Assembly (NCBI RefSeq): GCF_036323735.1
Contig: NC_086021.1
Location: 126,606,476 to 126,670,475 of the forward strand
Direction: 5' to 3'
DNA from: Rattus norvegicus
Lineage: Eukaryota > Chordata > Mammalia > Rodentia > Muridae
DNA length: 64,000 nucleotides
Shown here: positions 9,633-21,800 of the stretch, piece after piece
Layout: every line of letters begins with the position of its first letter
Numbering within the stretch: the stretch's first letter is position 1
Program-made: the position numbers and the translations under genes
The notes under the pieces: model-generated
The model's database searches: none
Told to the model about the DNA's origin: nothing
The model's input: the letters and a program-made list of their open reading frames with translations, nothing else

Positions 9633-12600
9633 CTACGTGGGCCGCCCCTCATCTTCCTGCTGCATCTGGGCAATCAGCTGCTGGCGCTCAGCGGCCTGGC
9701 GCATGCGCATCATGACCAGACTCTCATAGTCCCTTTCTGACAGCACTGAGCCCTGGGGACAGAAGAGACAGGAGTTAGGACATCAGGGCACAACCCCACA
9801 GATTACAGACTCAGTACAGGGCCATGTCAGAGCCAAGTCTAAAAGCCAAGGAGGGAAGGGCAGAGGAAGGGAAGGACCCAGACATCTTTCATTCCAACTC
9901 CGCCAGGAGCCTTCAGAGAAAGCAGCCCTGTGCTCCCCAGGCTGCTTCTCCACTCCCCTTCAGCTCCCTGCAAGCTCCCTTTACACTGGAAACCATCTAC
10001 CTACATCCTGCTCTGATTCAGTCCTTGTCAATCACTTCCCCATGTGTGGGCCTGGCCCTACCCCTTCATTTCCTCTCAGCCCTTTATCTGACACTCTTCC
10101 CCTCCACCCACGGCTAGCCTGGCAGGTTTCCAGCAGAGGATGTCTGTGGTGCTGGGATCCCCAGGCTCTGCTGGACAGGGACCAGAGCACTTCCCCATGG
10201 TCTGCTGAGGGTACAGAAGGAGGCCTTGCCCCACACACAACCTCAGAGAGCCCCAACCTAGCCAAAAAGGCAAGCATGAGTCCAGCTTGCCTCTAAGGAC
10301 ACAGACCACATCACTATAGTGCAGGGTCCTTCGCTTGCTTTTATGATCTTGCGAGCTATGCAGGGGACGGAGGAAGGCTGCCAAGGAGCCAAGGCTGTGA
10401 GAAGTGAAGCAGCCTATGGCAGGCAGAGCACTGCACTGCCAAGCTCACATTCTGTCAAGAGCAGCGCTGAGTCAGACCATTTCCTCCCTGAGCACAGCTG
10501 GAGCTGTGATACCACTGGTGATTCCATAGCTGATTAGAGATGGAAGCCCATCTCTCTAATGAAGGCAAGCGGGACAGGGCTTGCAAGCACGGTGTCCTGC
10601 AGGGGACACCCACATTGGTGCCCTCCCACAGAAGAAGGCTTGGAAGTCAGTGACCCAGGGAATAAGCTGGGAGTGGCTGAAATTAGGCTGCCCTGCCTGT
10701 CCCTGGCTAACTTGTTTGTAGTAAAGGGGTGCGGATAAAGAGGAAGTGATATACAGCCTGGTCCCCTCTCTACCTCCCCCACCACTAGAAATAGCCCCTA
10801 CCTTCCCTCTAGCCACTGGCAACTCCTGGCAGCCTCCCTATACTGCTCCCATCCATTAGAGGGTCCCCAAATGAGCCAGAGAGAGAGGCCGGGGGCATCC
10901 TAGGAGCAGCAGGGCACTGGCCTTCTGCTGGGGTGAAGAAAGGAGAAAGCTGAGCAGACATTCTGATGCCCAGCTGTGAGGATGCTCCTTCCCCAAGCTT
11001 GTATTGCTCTCCCAAGAACACTTCAAGTCACCCTGGCATGCCCCCAGCACCTTGGGAGGAGCAAGCCCTGTTGTTAACTGTTCCCCGTTTTTAACACACC
11101 CTCCACATCCTTCTCCACCATTCCTGTGGCCTGGCTAATGAGGGCCTGTCACCCAGCCTGGGGGCTGAGTCACCCACACCAGCAGGTCTCCTCTCTCTCT
11201 CTCCCCTAACAACTGTTCCAAAAGTTGCCTTTCAATTAGTACTACCTCCTTGGGCTCCTCCCAGAGACATCTGGGGCCAGGGAGCCAGGCAGGCCTGCTG
11301 AGGTCATGGTGGCTGAGCACTGACTAGAAAGGAAGTAACCCGGTGACACACCAAGCAGGGCTGTCCCCAGACCAGTCCCAGAAGAATCTGAAGCGTCCTA
11401 CTGCCCTGGGGTGTTGGTCACAGCTGCCCCAATCTCAGCCTGTGGATGCTGCAATTACCTCAGAGCCTGAAACTGGCTTCCCACCTGACTGAGTCAGCTG
11501 AAAACAAAACACATCTCTACCACACGCTGGCACAAACAGCCAACCCACTAATCAGAGTCCCCAGATGCTGGCAGACAGAGCACAGCTCTACACTGGCCAG
11601 GAGATCGACACATGCCAGGGACCACCAGAGAGCGCTTGAGCAGGGCCCAGCTGCTGCCTGCCTGAGGAAGGAAGGAGGGTTCCCCTGCCGGCGCTCCAGC
11701 CCTGCCCACCGAGAAGCTCTCCCTCAGCCGGATCTGCTCCTGTCCTGCCCTGTAAGTACTGCTGCTTCCTTGCTTCCTTTGGGGTTTTCCACATGCCGCC
11801 AATCAAGTAACCAAGCTGCTCTTCTCCAGGTGGGAGCTTGCAGCGCTCTCATCTAGAGGAAGTCTTCCTCCTGCTAGACTTGTCTCACCACCCAAGACAA
11901 AGACGAAGGTCCACCTTCAGCAGAAACGCACAGCCTCGGCTGCGAGCCCTTGAGGGGTGTCCCCCTGGTTGCTGGCATTCGGAACTCCAGCACAAAGTCA
12001 CTTGCTCAGCCCCTTTGTGGGGCTTCCCAGATGCCAGACTCACTGGATGACTCTCAGGAACTCCATGGAGACTTGGCGGAAAGGCTCCTTCCGCAATGCC
12101 TCCTTTTTCAAGCGAATCACCCTGGGGCGGCCTCGGAGGCTGCAGCGGCAAGGCAGCGTACTTAGCCAGGCCAGCACTGCTGGTGGTGACCACGAGGAGT
12201 ACAGCAACCGGGAAGTCATCCGGGAACTTCGAGGGAGGCCAGATGGCCGGCGCCTGCCCTTGTGGGGGGATGAGCATCCCCGAGCCACCCTACTGGCCCC
12301 ACCCAAGCCCCCACGCCTCTACCGAGAGAGCTCCAGCTGCCCCAACATTCTGGAGCCCCCAGCAACCTACACCACTGCCTACTCGGCCACCCTGCCTTCA
12401 GCAATCTCCCTGACAGGGCCCCTCCACCAATGCTCAGAGGAGGGCCTTTTGGACACTCCCCATTTCCCGAGGACACCTACTCCAGATCTCAGTGACCCTT
12501 TCTTCTCCTTCAAAGTGGACCTTGGGCTTTCACTCCTGGAAGAAGTTCTACAGATACTAAAGGAACAATTCCCAAGCGAGCCTCACTTCTGAGCCGGTAA

Positions 12601-13386
12601 GGGTAAGAACTGGGGTGACCAGGAGTGGAGCCTGGGACTCAGGGAAGGAAGGGACAATGTGGACTAAGGAAGAGGTGGGGACCAGAAGCCACAGTTCTCC
12701 CTGCCCTCTGGCTGCTGACCAATCCTTCGCGTCGCCCAGAGTGAAGGGACAAAAGCCAGCCGGGAATGTATGGGAGTCACTTTCTGGCAGGAGCCCCGGA
12801 GGAAGCTGGAAAGGCCAGGAAAAGGAAGCCACAACCTGCAACCACAAGAACTAGTCAGAGGTCAGTGGAGAGACAGGGCAGCACAGGGGCGAGCCAGGGA
12901 GTAGGCTCAGACTGGGCAGAGCAGACAGTGGCATGCATGGACCAGCCTCTAAAGGTCGCATCAACAGAGAAGTCACAGGACAGTCTAGGAAGATGTAGTC
13001 TAACTGAGATGAGAGGAAAGTGGAGAGGTCCGAGAGACAGGGCTAGAAAAGTTACCACTTACTGCACAGGACTGTTTAATGAAGGAAAAGCAAACTAAAA
13101 ATTCAGCTCCAGAGGCTGGGGGATTGCTCCCTGGATGCAGTGCTTACTGTGCAAGCAGGAGGGCCTGAGTTTGGACTTCCAGTACCAGCATTAAAAAGGT
13201 GGGTAGGTGCGCTAGCCCATCTGGTGCTCGGGGTGCAGAAACTAGGGATCCCGGGGCAGCTGGCTGGCTAGATAACAAAATCAGCACAGTTCAGGCCCAG
13301 CAAGAGAGCCTGCCTCAGTAAATAAAACATGGAAAACAACTGAGAAAGACACCTGAGATCAGCCTGTGACCTCCACTTCTCACTCA

Positions 13387-13440
<54 letters not shown>

Positions 13441-16400
13441 CATACATATGCACCATACAGACCCAAACACAAATAAAAATTCAGTTACTTTTCATCCTAG
13501 TCAATTTTTTTTTGAGACAAGGTCTTGTATGTAAGTGAGGGTTGAACTTCTGATCCTTGCACCTCCACCTCCTAAGTGCTGGGATTACAGATGTGTGTCA
13601 CCACACCCAGATTTTTGGCACTGGGAATCAAATCTCGGGCTTCATGCATGCTAAGCAAGTATTCTACCAAGAGCCACATGCCAGCCCTCTAGACACATTT
13701 TAAAGATGTTTTTAAAGATTATTCTTGGGGTTGGGGATTTAGCTCAGTGGTAGAGCGCTTGCCTAGGAAGCGCAAGGCCCTGGGTTCGGTCCCCAGCTCC
13801 GGAAAAAAAAAAAAAAAAGAAAAAGAAAAAGATTATTCTTAATTGAGTGTGTGCATGCCTGCACGAAGTATATGCATGTTCCTGCAGAGGGCAAAGACTT
13901 AATGCTCCTGGAGCTAGAGTTACAAGCAGTTGTGAGCTACCTGATGTAGGTGCGAGGAATTGAACTCAGGGCCTCTAGAAGAACAGTAAATGTTCTTAAT
14001 TGCTGAGCCATCTTTCCAGCCCACTTAGGCACATTTTACATCAACAGCCACACCTGACTGACAGCTACTGACAGAGCATAAACACTGACACTGTTAAACC
14101 AGCGTCCACTGGATGGCGCTGGATGGCCAGACACAGTGTAACCATCAGAAGCATGGGTAAGGAAAGGAAAGATGCCAGCCTTGGGCTGCAAGTGCAGGAG
14201 GGGCTGACAGAGCAGGAGAGGTAGGCAGAGGAAAATGCAGGGGAAAGGCCCAACATCATTAGCAAACAGAGCACGAGACTCAAGCTACCCACAGATCTGT
14301 GAGCGATCCCAGCGCTCGAGGAAGAAGCTCCTGGAACCGGCAGTTGTAAAGGAGAGCTCTGGGGACTTCCACAGGCACTGTGGATGGGAGCCTCTGGGAA
14401 AGGCTGCAGAGACCGTAGAGAGGAGAACCTCACCAGGGAAAGGACAATGCACCACCAAGAGGCTCCACAACCCTCCACAGGCCGGGGGCGGGCGGTGGGG
14501 GCTTTGCCTTGCCCAAAACAGACTAAAGCTATGAACTGTGCTACTACCCTGTCCTGTGGCTTGGTCAGATCTGAATTTGGAGCCCAGAAGCACTGGACCA
14601 TGTGGGTCTGGCCTTCAGGCCACTCAAGTGTGAAAGAAGGGTAAAGGAAGCTGTGACACACACTGCCTCACAAATCCACATCTGTGACATCTCTTTCCTG
14701 CTCTCGTGCAGAGGCGCCCAGATTAAAGCCTCCTCTGGAAACAGGAGGCAACCAATAAAGGTTTTTCTTATTTGACCTACAGAGTATGATCTTTGATGTG
14801 AAATGCTGAAACTTACTAGTGAGGAACGAGGCTTCTTTGATGCTAGAACTTTGGTTTATTTAGAAACAAACACGGCAATATGAATGTTTTCATGTTAATC
14901 CCACGTGTGAGAGGGGGCTGCTCCAGATCGCCCACAGCAGCTGACTATGCTTTGCCTCGAGCTCAGCAGGGGTGTGGTTCTCCCAGCTGCAGATAGTTTC
15001 TACGATCCTGTGACATTTGAAATTCGGGAGCCTTTTCAGAGAGAGTATAAATGGCAGGGCCTTGAGAGGCAGGGTAGTTTGTTAAGCAATCGTGTGCAAA
15101 GAGGAAACAGCAATGAGAGATGTCCTGACTGATGAAGCTTCCTGGTGCCCTAGTCAGGGATCTCGCTCCTCCCCTCTCTATCCTTCCTTCCTCTATCTAG
15201 TGTTAGAAGGTTGAGCAGGTGGAAGGAAAGGGCTGGAGAAGGATGGAAGAAAGAACCTACAAAGAGCAAAGACAGCTACAGGATCCTGAGCTCACCCACA
15301 CCACTTCCTGTTCCTCCTCCACCAGGACCTGGGACACTGAATGAGAATGGCTGCCACAGATTCATGCGTTTGAATGCCTGGTCCCCAGTTGGTGGAACTT
15401 TTTGGGGAGGATTAGCAGGTGTAGCCTTGTTAGAGGAGATGTGTCATTCCAGGCCAGGTTCTGAAGTCCCAGTTAGCTCTCTCCCTGCCCTGTGGTTGTT
15501 ACTTCAGTTTGTAAGCTCTCAGCTACTATTCAGGTGTCCTGCCTACCTGCCTGCTGCCATGCTCCCTACAGTAACGATAATGGACTCTACCCCTCTGGAA
15601 CCATAACCCCCAAATTAAATGCTTTCTAAATTGCCATGGTCCTGGTGACAAAACGGTCATAGCAATAGAAAAGTAGCCAAGACTGACACACTTCCCCAAA
15701 GGTTCCAATCTCTCAGGCAGGTATCCTGAAAACTCTGAGAAGCTGTGGACATGCTGACAGGTACCCAGGCTGTTTCAGAGAAGGAGCTCCTGCCCCCAAA
15801 ACAAACATCTCTCCAACAGGAACTCATGCCCCAACCTCTGCAGTCAGGCTAAAAAACTGGACCAAGAAGGACAGAGTGAACAAGTCATGGTGTTCTAAGG
15901 ATTGGGGGGCAGCCCCAGGCCCACAGTTGCTAGAAAGTTAGCACTTCACCACAAGTGGGGTTCCAAATATAGCACCCTAGGTTCAACATGGGACTCAATG
16001 TTATTTCTTGAGTCAGTTTGTGAGTGGGAAGATGGAGGCACAGCTGAAAAACAGAAGTGTGGGAAAACACCACTGCTCTGGCTGCCTGCCTTCTGCCTCT
16101 TCCCCAGCACTGGGTCTCCTGAAATCCTTTACACCATGGCCAAGAACAAAAGCCCTCTTAGTAGGTTAAGGGCTCCAACAGGAGATACATGTGAACGGTA
16201 AGCAAAGGCCAACGGGGGGCGGGGGGGGGGGGAGGACACAAGGTAGGATAGGGTCCTCCGGAGCCTGGAGAGAAAAGGCATGAACAGAGAGTCCGCCTCC
16301 TGCCTGAGCTGGTGAACCCATCCCCACCCCCACCCCATTCTACTCGTATCCAGACTTGGGAAGAAAGAGCATGAGGATGGAGCAAAAGAAGGCCCAAACC

Positions 16401-18836
16401 CCAAGCAGACCCAGCTGGGTGACTCCTGGCTTTTTACCTTCGACAGTCCTGGGGGGCTGGGGTCCACTGTGCCCTGGGGCTGTCCCTCCAACCAGGAAAC
16501 CTTCAGAGGGTTGTCAGCCAGGCCCACTTCATTTCTGACGGCCAGCTCCTGCCAAACAGAGTATCCAGTCTCTGTCCCATCCAATCCAGGTTTAAGGGGC
16601 TCTTTCTAGCCCGCAGAAAAACTAAACCAACATTCTAATCCTCCAAGCAGATCTGGGCGACTTCAGCGACCTGCAATTACTGGTATGCTGAAGTTCTGAC
16701 CCTGGTGGGAGGGAGGAGGAGATGCACCTTCTGACTTGAAAACATAAAGACCACTCAGGGTGAGGAGGCCACGCTGGTGCGGAGTGGAAGGTGCGGGGTG
16801 GAGGCAGCCGGAGTAAAGTTAGCCAGGGCATTTTCCCATCCAATCTTGAAACCAGGGGAGCTTTGGGGAGATTCAACTCTTGAGCTGGCCTAACGATCCA
16901 GTGGCAGTGTGGTCACCCAATTAGGAGGACCCATGAAACTGGGACCCTGCTCAGAATGATGGGACTGTCAGTGGCCCCCAAGCCCCATACAGCACTCACC
17001 GCCGCTCTGACAGTTGCAAACTCCACTATGGCGTTGCCTGCCTTCTTTTTGGAAAGTACCAAGTTGAGAACCTCCCCATACTGTGGGAACAAGAGAGCCA
17101 TAGTAAGTTTAAATGGACATACAGCATGGCCCATTAGACTACAACACAACCTTGGAGCAAGATTGGAGAGGAAAGTAAGTTGTTTTCCTTTCCCCGTGGT
17201 ACATAGGACAGGGAGAGATGAGCAGAGCACTGAGACCTAGGCTAGCACACAGCTCAGCTGAGAGACCTAGGCTAGCACACAGCTCAGCTGAGAGACCTAG
17301 GCTAGCACACAGCACAGCAGTGGTCTCAACCTCTCAAAGCAGAGGGTGTCCAACAGCCACCTCCTCTCCCCAGCACAGCCAGCTAAACCTTGGGCCTCAA
17401 GGTAAGGGCTAGGCTGAGGCAGGGAAGGAGAGCCGACATATAATTACAAATGATGGGAGAACTGGCCTAGGGGAGTCTCTACACTCATCCATGGTTAGGA
17501 GACAGGCAAGAAAAGGTGGAGTTCAGGGTATTTGGGCTGCCTCGGCTAGGAGATGGGAGGTGGTGATGTCCCTGGAGCATACCTTTTGTAAAAGCCTCAG
17601 GAGGATGTCTCTGGAGTAGCCACCCTGGGACTCATCCTCCTTCTTGCACTTCCACTTCAGCTACAAAGACAACACCAGTATCAAGCACACCAGACCACAC
17701 AAGTGAGCCCCACACTCTAGGCAGACCTGCTGCTCTCCAGGGTCTGGTAATTTAGGCCGCCCAGACCACATTCCCTGTGGACACAGAGCAGCAGCCTGAC
17801 CGGTCTTATTGGCACTGTGTACTCTAAGTACCCGCCTCAAACGACTTGGAGGTTGCCTTGCCCACACCTGCCGATGTTACAGTCACTGGTGTGGCAAGCT
17901 CTGAGAAGCAGCCCTAGGGTCCGGGCCCAGGATGATGGAAGGATGGGCAGTTATCCAGGGAAACGCCTGCTCTCGCTGAGTTGCCAGACTGTGATCACAG
18001 ATACTGCAGACTCACCTTTAGTTTGGGGGTTCCTTTGCCTTCTGTATTTTCGGTTCTTCCTGAAAATATTGGGAAAAGAAGAAAAGTAAAATTTTGGAGT
18101 TCAAGGTCTCACAAAGCCGGAGGACTGGCCTATGAAGGCTCTTCATGTCCAAGGGTGATGCCTCCCCTGTCCTGGTAAAGGGTCTTGTGGGGAAGCTCCA
18201 TGCTATCCACCCCATTGCCTCTCAGCCACTTCATGAAGGTTGCCTGTTCGCTCTCACGAATGAAAAACTAGGAACATGCCCTAGAGGTCAGAGGCAGACA
18301 CAGACCACTCGGTTCCTGAGGCCAGGTACCCCAAGGCCTTTCCCTGTTGGGGGAATGAAGGGAAAGGGGATGATAACAGGATATTATTTATTTATTTATT
18401 TGTTTATTTTTTAAGATTTATTATATACAAGTACACTGTAGCTGTCTTCAGACACACCAGAAGAGGGCACCAGATCTCTTTACAGATGGTTGTGAGCCAC
18501 CATGTGGTTGCTGGGAATTGAACTCATGACCTCTGGAAGAGCAGTCGGGTGCTCTTAACTACTTAGCCATCTCTCCAGCCCGATAACAGGATATTTTAAA
18601 AAGGAGTAGGGGATACAGGATGGTAGGATACAAGGTAGATAACTAAACCTACCAAATTGTTTAGGATAGTTAGCAAGTTAGTAGTTAGTCACCTATAAAT
18701 AATCTTGCTTGTAGTCTTGTTAGGTACTTACTAGTTTACTTAATTATGGAAATAAGCTTTATTTAGTCTCTTGTAGATGTTTTCAAAGTTTAGCTGATAG
18801 TAAACAGCTAGAAACGAGCATTGTTTGTTCAGATAT

Positions 18837-18884
<48 letters not shown>

Positions 18885-21800
18885 GGATAGATAGAGGATA
18901 GATAGATGGTCTAAATACTTCAGAGAACTACAGAATATAGCATTTAAGCTGTTTTCATAATAAAAGGTTTTTCTGACAGAGAGACCCTGGCAGCACCCCA
19001 ATCTATTTCAAAGAAGATAATGTTCATTGAAGAATCTCCACCTGGAGTTTGCTTCATTTGTGGCAAAGATGGCCACTGGGCAAAAAACTGCCCTTACCTT
19101 AACTGATGACAGCATACTGTCCAAACTGTGGACAGGTAGGGCACTGGAAAGTTGACTGCCTAACTTCGCAGAGACAAGGTAGGCTAGTCCTTCAAAATTC
19201 TTGCTTTGCAGAAAAGTATGTCAATCTTCTGTGCCTATCGGCCAAAGATGGATGCCCCAGTGACACAGAGGAACCCTGGATGACTGTGTGGGCAGGCAGC
19301 AGTCTCTGTCATGTCTACAGCTTGGAAAGCTGCGCTCTCTGCACGTCCGTTTACTCAGTCTCTGATGTGGCTAGTTATAGTCTTACAGTTTTCCTTATTA
19401 AAGACATTAAAAATTTTATGTTGAACAGGATCTAATAAAATGTTCTAGGGTCTAAACTCACCAGGTAGGACAGATAGTGGGGTACTTTCTCCAAGGTTGT
19501 CAAGTAAATTGACAAAGACTGAACATTGTAAATATAATTCTTTTTTTTTCCTTTTTTTCCCCCCATGTGAAGAGGTTTAATGAGTGAAGAAGAGAGGAGA
19601 GGAGAGGGCGGCCATGAGCACGTGGAGGGAAGGGGGTGGGTGGATAGAGAGAAGGGACAGGGAAGAGGGAAAGAGAGCAGAGAAGCAAGAGCATAAATAT
19701 AATTCTTTTTTTTTTTTTTTTTTTGTTCTTTTTTTCGGAGCTGGGGACCGAACCCAGGGCCTTGCGCTTCCTAGGTAAGCACTCTACCACTGAGCTAAAT
19801 CCCCAGCCCCCATAAATATAATTCTTAATTGATAGTTCTCATAATTGTTCTTATTGTATATAGTTTATTGATATTAGAGAAAAGGTTTTTTTTTTTGATT
19901 AAAAGGGGTTAATATAGTGGGAATTTTTGGTTTCTTTAAAAACCCAGTTATGGTATGTGAATATGTTTTTGTTTAAATCCCAGGTGTGGGACAAGAGGCT
20001 GCCTTACAGCAAGTGACTGACTTGCCTTGTGTCTTAGCAGGGGTGTGATGCTCGCCAGCTGCAGACAGTTTAATTGTGGGGACTCTGGAGAGCCCCACAA
20101 GGCCTGAGGTGGAGGCTGCTGCTCCCCCTGCTGCTTCTGGTTGTTATTTGACCAGAAGTTGGAGATGTCCTGATGAGGAAGATTGACTTGCCCCACGGAA
20201 CACAATGTTCATAATCAGCAGGAATTAGCCTATGGAAGACTGTGTCCCTTTCCCCTCTAACCTTTCTCTCCTACCCAGTGTTAGGGGTTGGGAGGGATTA
20301 GGGTGAATAAGGGTGGGAAGGGTGACAGGTATAAGAACCCAATAAATTAGCAAAACAAATAGCCAACATCCCCTCCAGATCTGCTCTGGAACCGAGACCT
20401 GTAAAAAGCACAAATCGGTGTGCCATATAGGGTGCTGTGGAACACCATGGGTATCCACAGGGTCAGGTAGGTGGAGCCTCCATAGCCACTCCATGAAGCA
20501 GCCAACTTCAACTGAGAGGCCACTCAGTACCACGAGATAAGTGCACTCCTCTCACCTCTCAGCCTCTGTTCTCGGTCCTGGCGGATCTGCTCCTGGATCA
20601 GCCTTTGCTGCTCTTCCAGTTGACGGGAACCCTCTTCTCGAAGGCGAGCAATCTGCAGAGCAGGAGGCGGAGGGGTGACAATTCTGGGCGGACCGAGTTC
20701 CAGGTTGGCTCACCTTGTAAAGGTCCCTGAGAGGCTCCACCTGCAGGCTAGGGCTCAGCAACCTGCGGGTGGGACAAATCACCCAGCTCCCACAGAAGAG
20801 ACAGCGAGCATGCTCTCCCTACACACCAGCTACTCACCCTCAGGCCGGGGCGTCTGGATGCTTACCTCCTGCTCTAGTGTGGTGGTGCTCCTGCTCTCCT
20901 CCTCTTCCTCAGTACCCTGGGCCTGGGCCTGCCGCTCCCTGGCTTCCAGGTCTAGGCATAAGGGTTGAGTGGACCAATTTCTAGTCTCATGTCAATTATG
21001 GCCTCAGCCCACCCCAGCTCTGGCTGTTTTCCCAGCACCTCAAACAGGATGGGCACCATACAGCAGCCCCCCCTATCTCTTGCTGTGCCCAAACATCCCC
21101 AGCTACTTTTCACTGCAAAGGGACATACACAGAAGAGACATGGGCTCCAGCCAAGCAGCCACAGGGGTTTAAAACAGCTCACGCTGACCAAGCAGGTTCT
21201 GTCCATGGAGTGAACAGAGTACACAGGTGCGTGCTGTGCCAGCGGCAGGCACAGGGCCTTGTGTCAGAACTGCCTGTGGGTGGAGCTGCTTGCCCTGTCA
21301 CTGTGATTTGGCACTGCACTGCAGCCTGGGCCGTGCCTCAGTTCATCTCCCATCCCTGAACTCAAGTTGTCACTGTGTCCCTTCCTCACTCTCCTCTGCC
21401 AAGCTTCACTGTGGCCTGAGTTCTGGTGCCCTCTCCTCAGACAGGAGATGCTGCTGGCATAGTCCACAGCCCAACAGAAGACTGTCAGGCCAACTGTCGT
21501 AACAAACCTTTCTCTCGGGCTTGGGACTCACTCTCCTCTCTGCCTACCTGATTCACCTGGAAGTTCCCTCCTTTTGCCTCTTCTGGTGTGTCTGAAGATG
21601 GTTATCGTGTACTCATATAAATAAAATAAATCTTTAAAAAGTTCAACTCCACTTGGCTCCCTTGGAGCTCTGGAGAAGCGTCCCAGAGTACAGGGTGGGT
21701 AGGCAGGGGCTGGACTGAGTAGAAAAGGGGGAGCCTCCACTGGAGGTCAGAACACTGACTTCACCCACGCTCAGGTAGGTCCCCATTCCGGCAAGCGTCT

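Noticed and set aside
11957..12064. 36-codon N-terminal extension of the C15orf62 homologue
   Set aside because: The frame is open but the residues do not resemble the human protein, which begins at the METWRKG start at 12065.
13727..13800. tRNA gene, because the ID body looks like tRNA-Ala with A and B boxes
   Set aside because: It is the tRNA-derived ID SINE with an A tail and target duplication; the acceptor stem is not intact. The same applies to the other fifteen copies.
16913..17230. 105-codon minus-strand frame as a separate gene
   Set aside because: Its middle is Dnajc17 exon 9; the rest is readthrough into both flanking introns.
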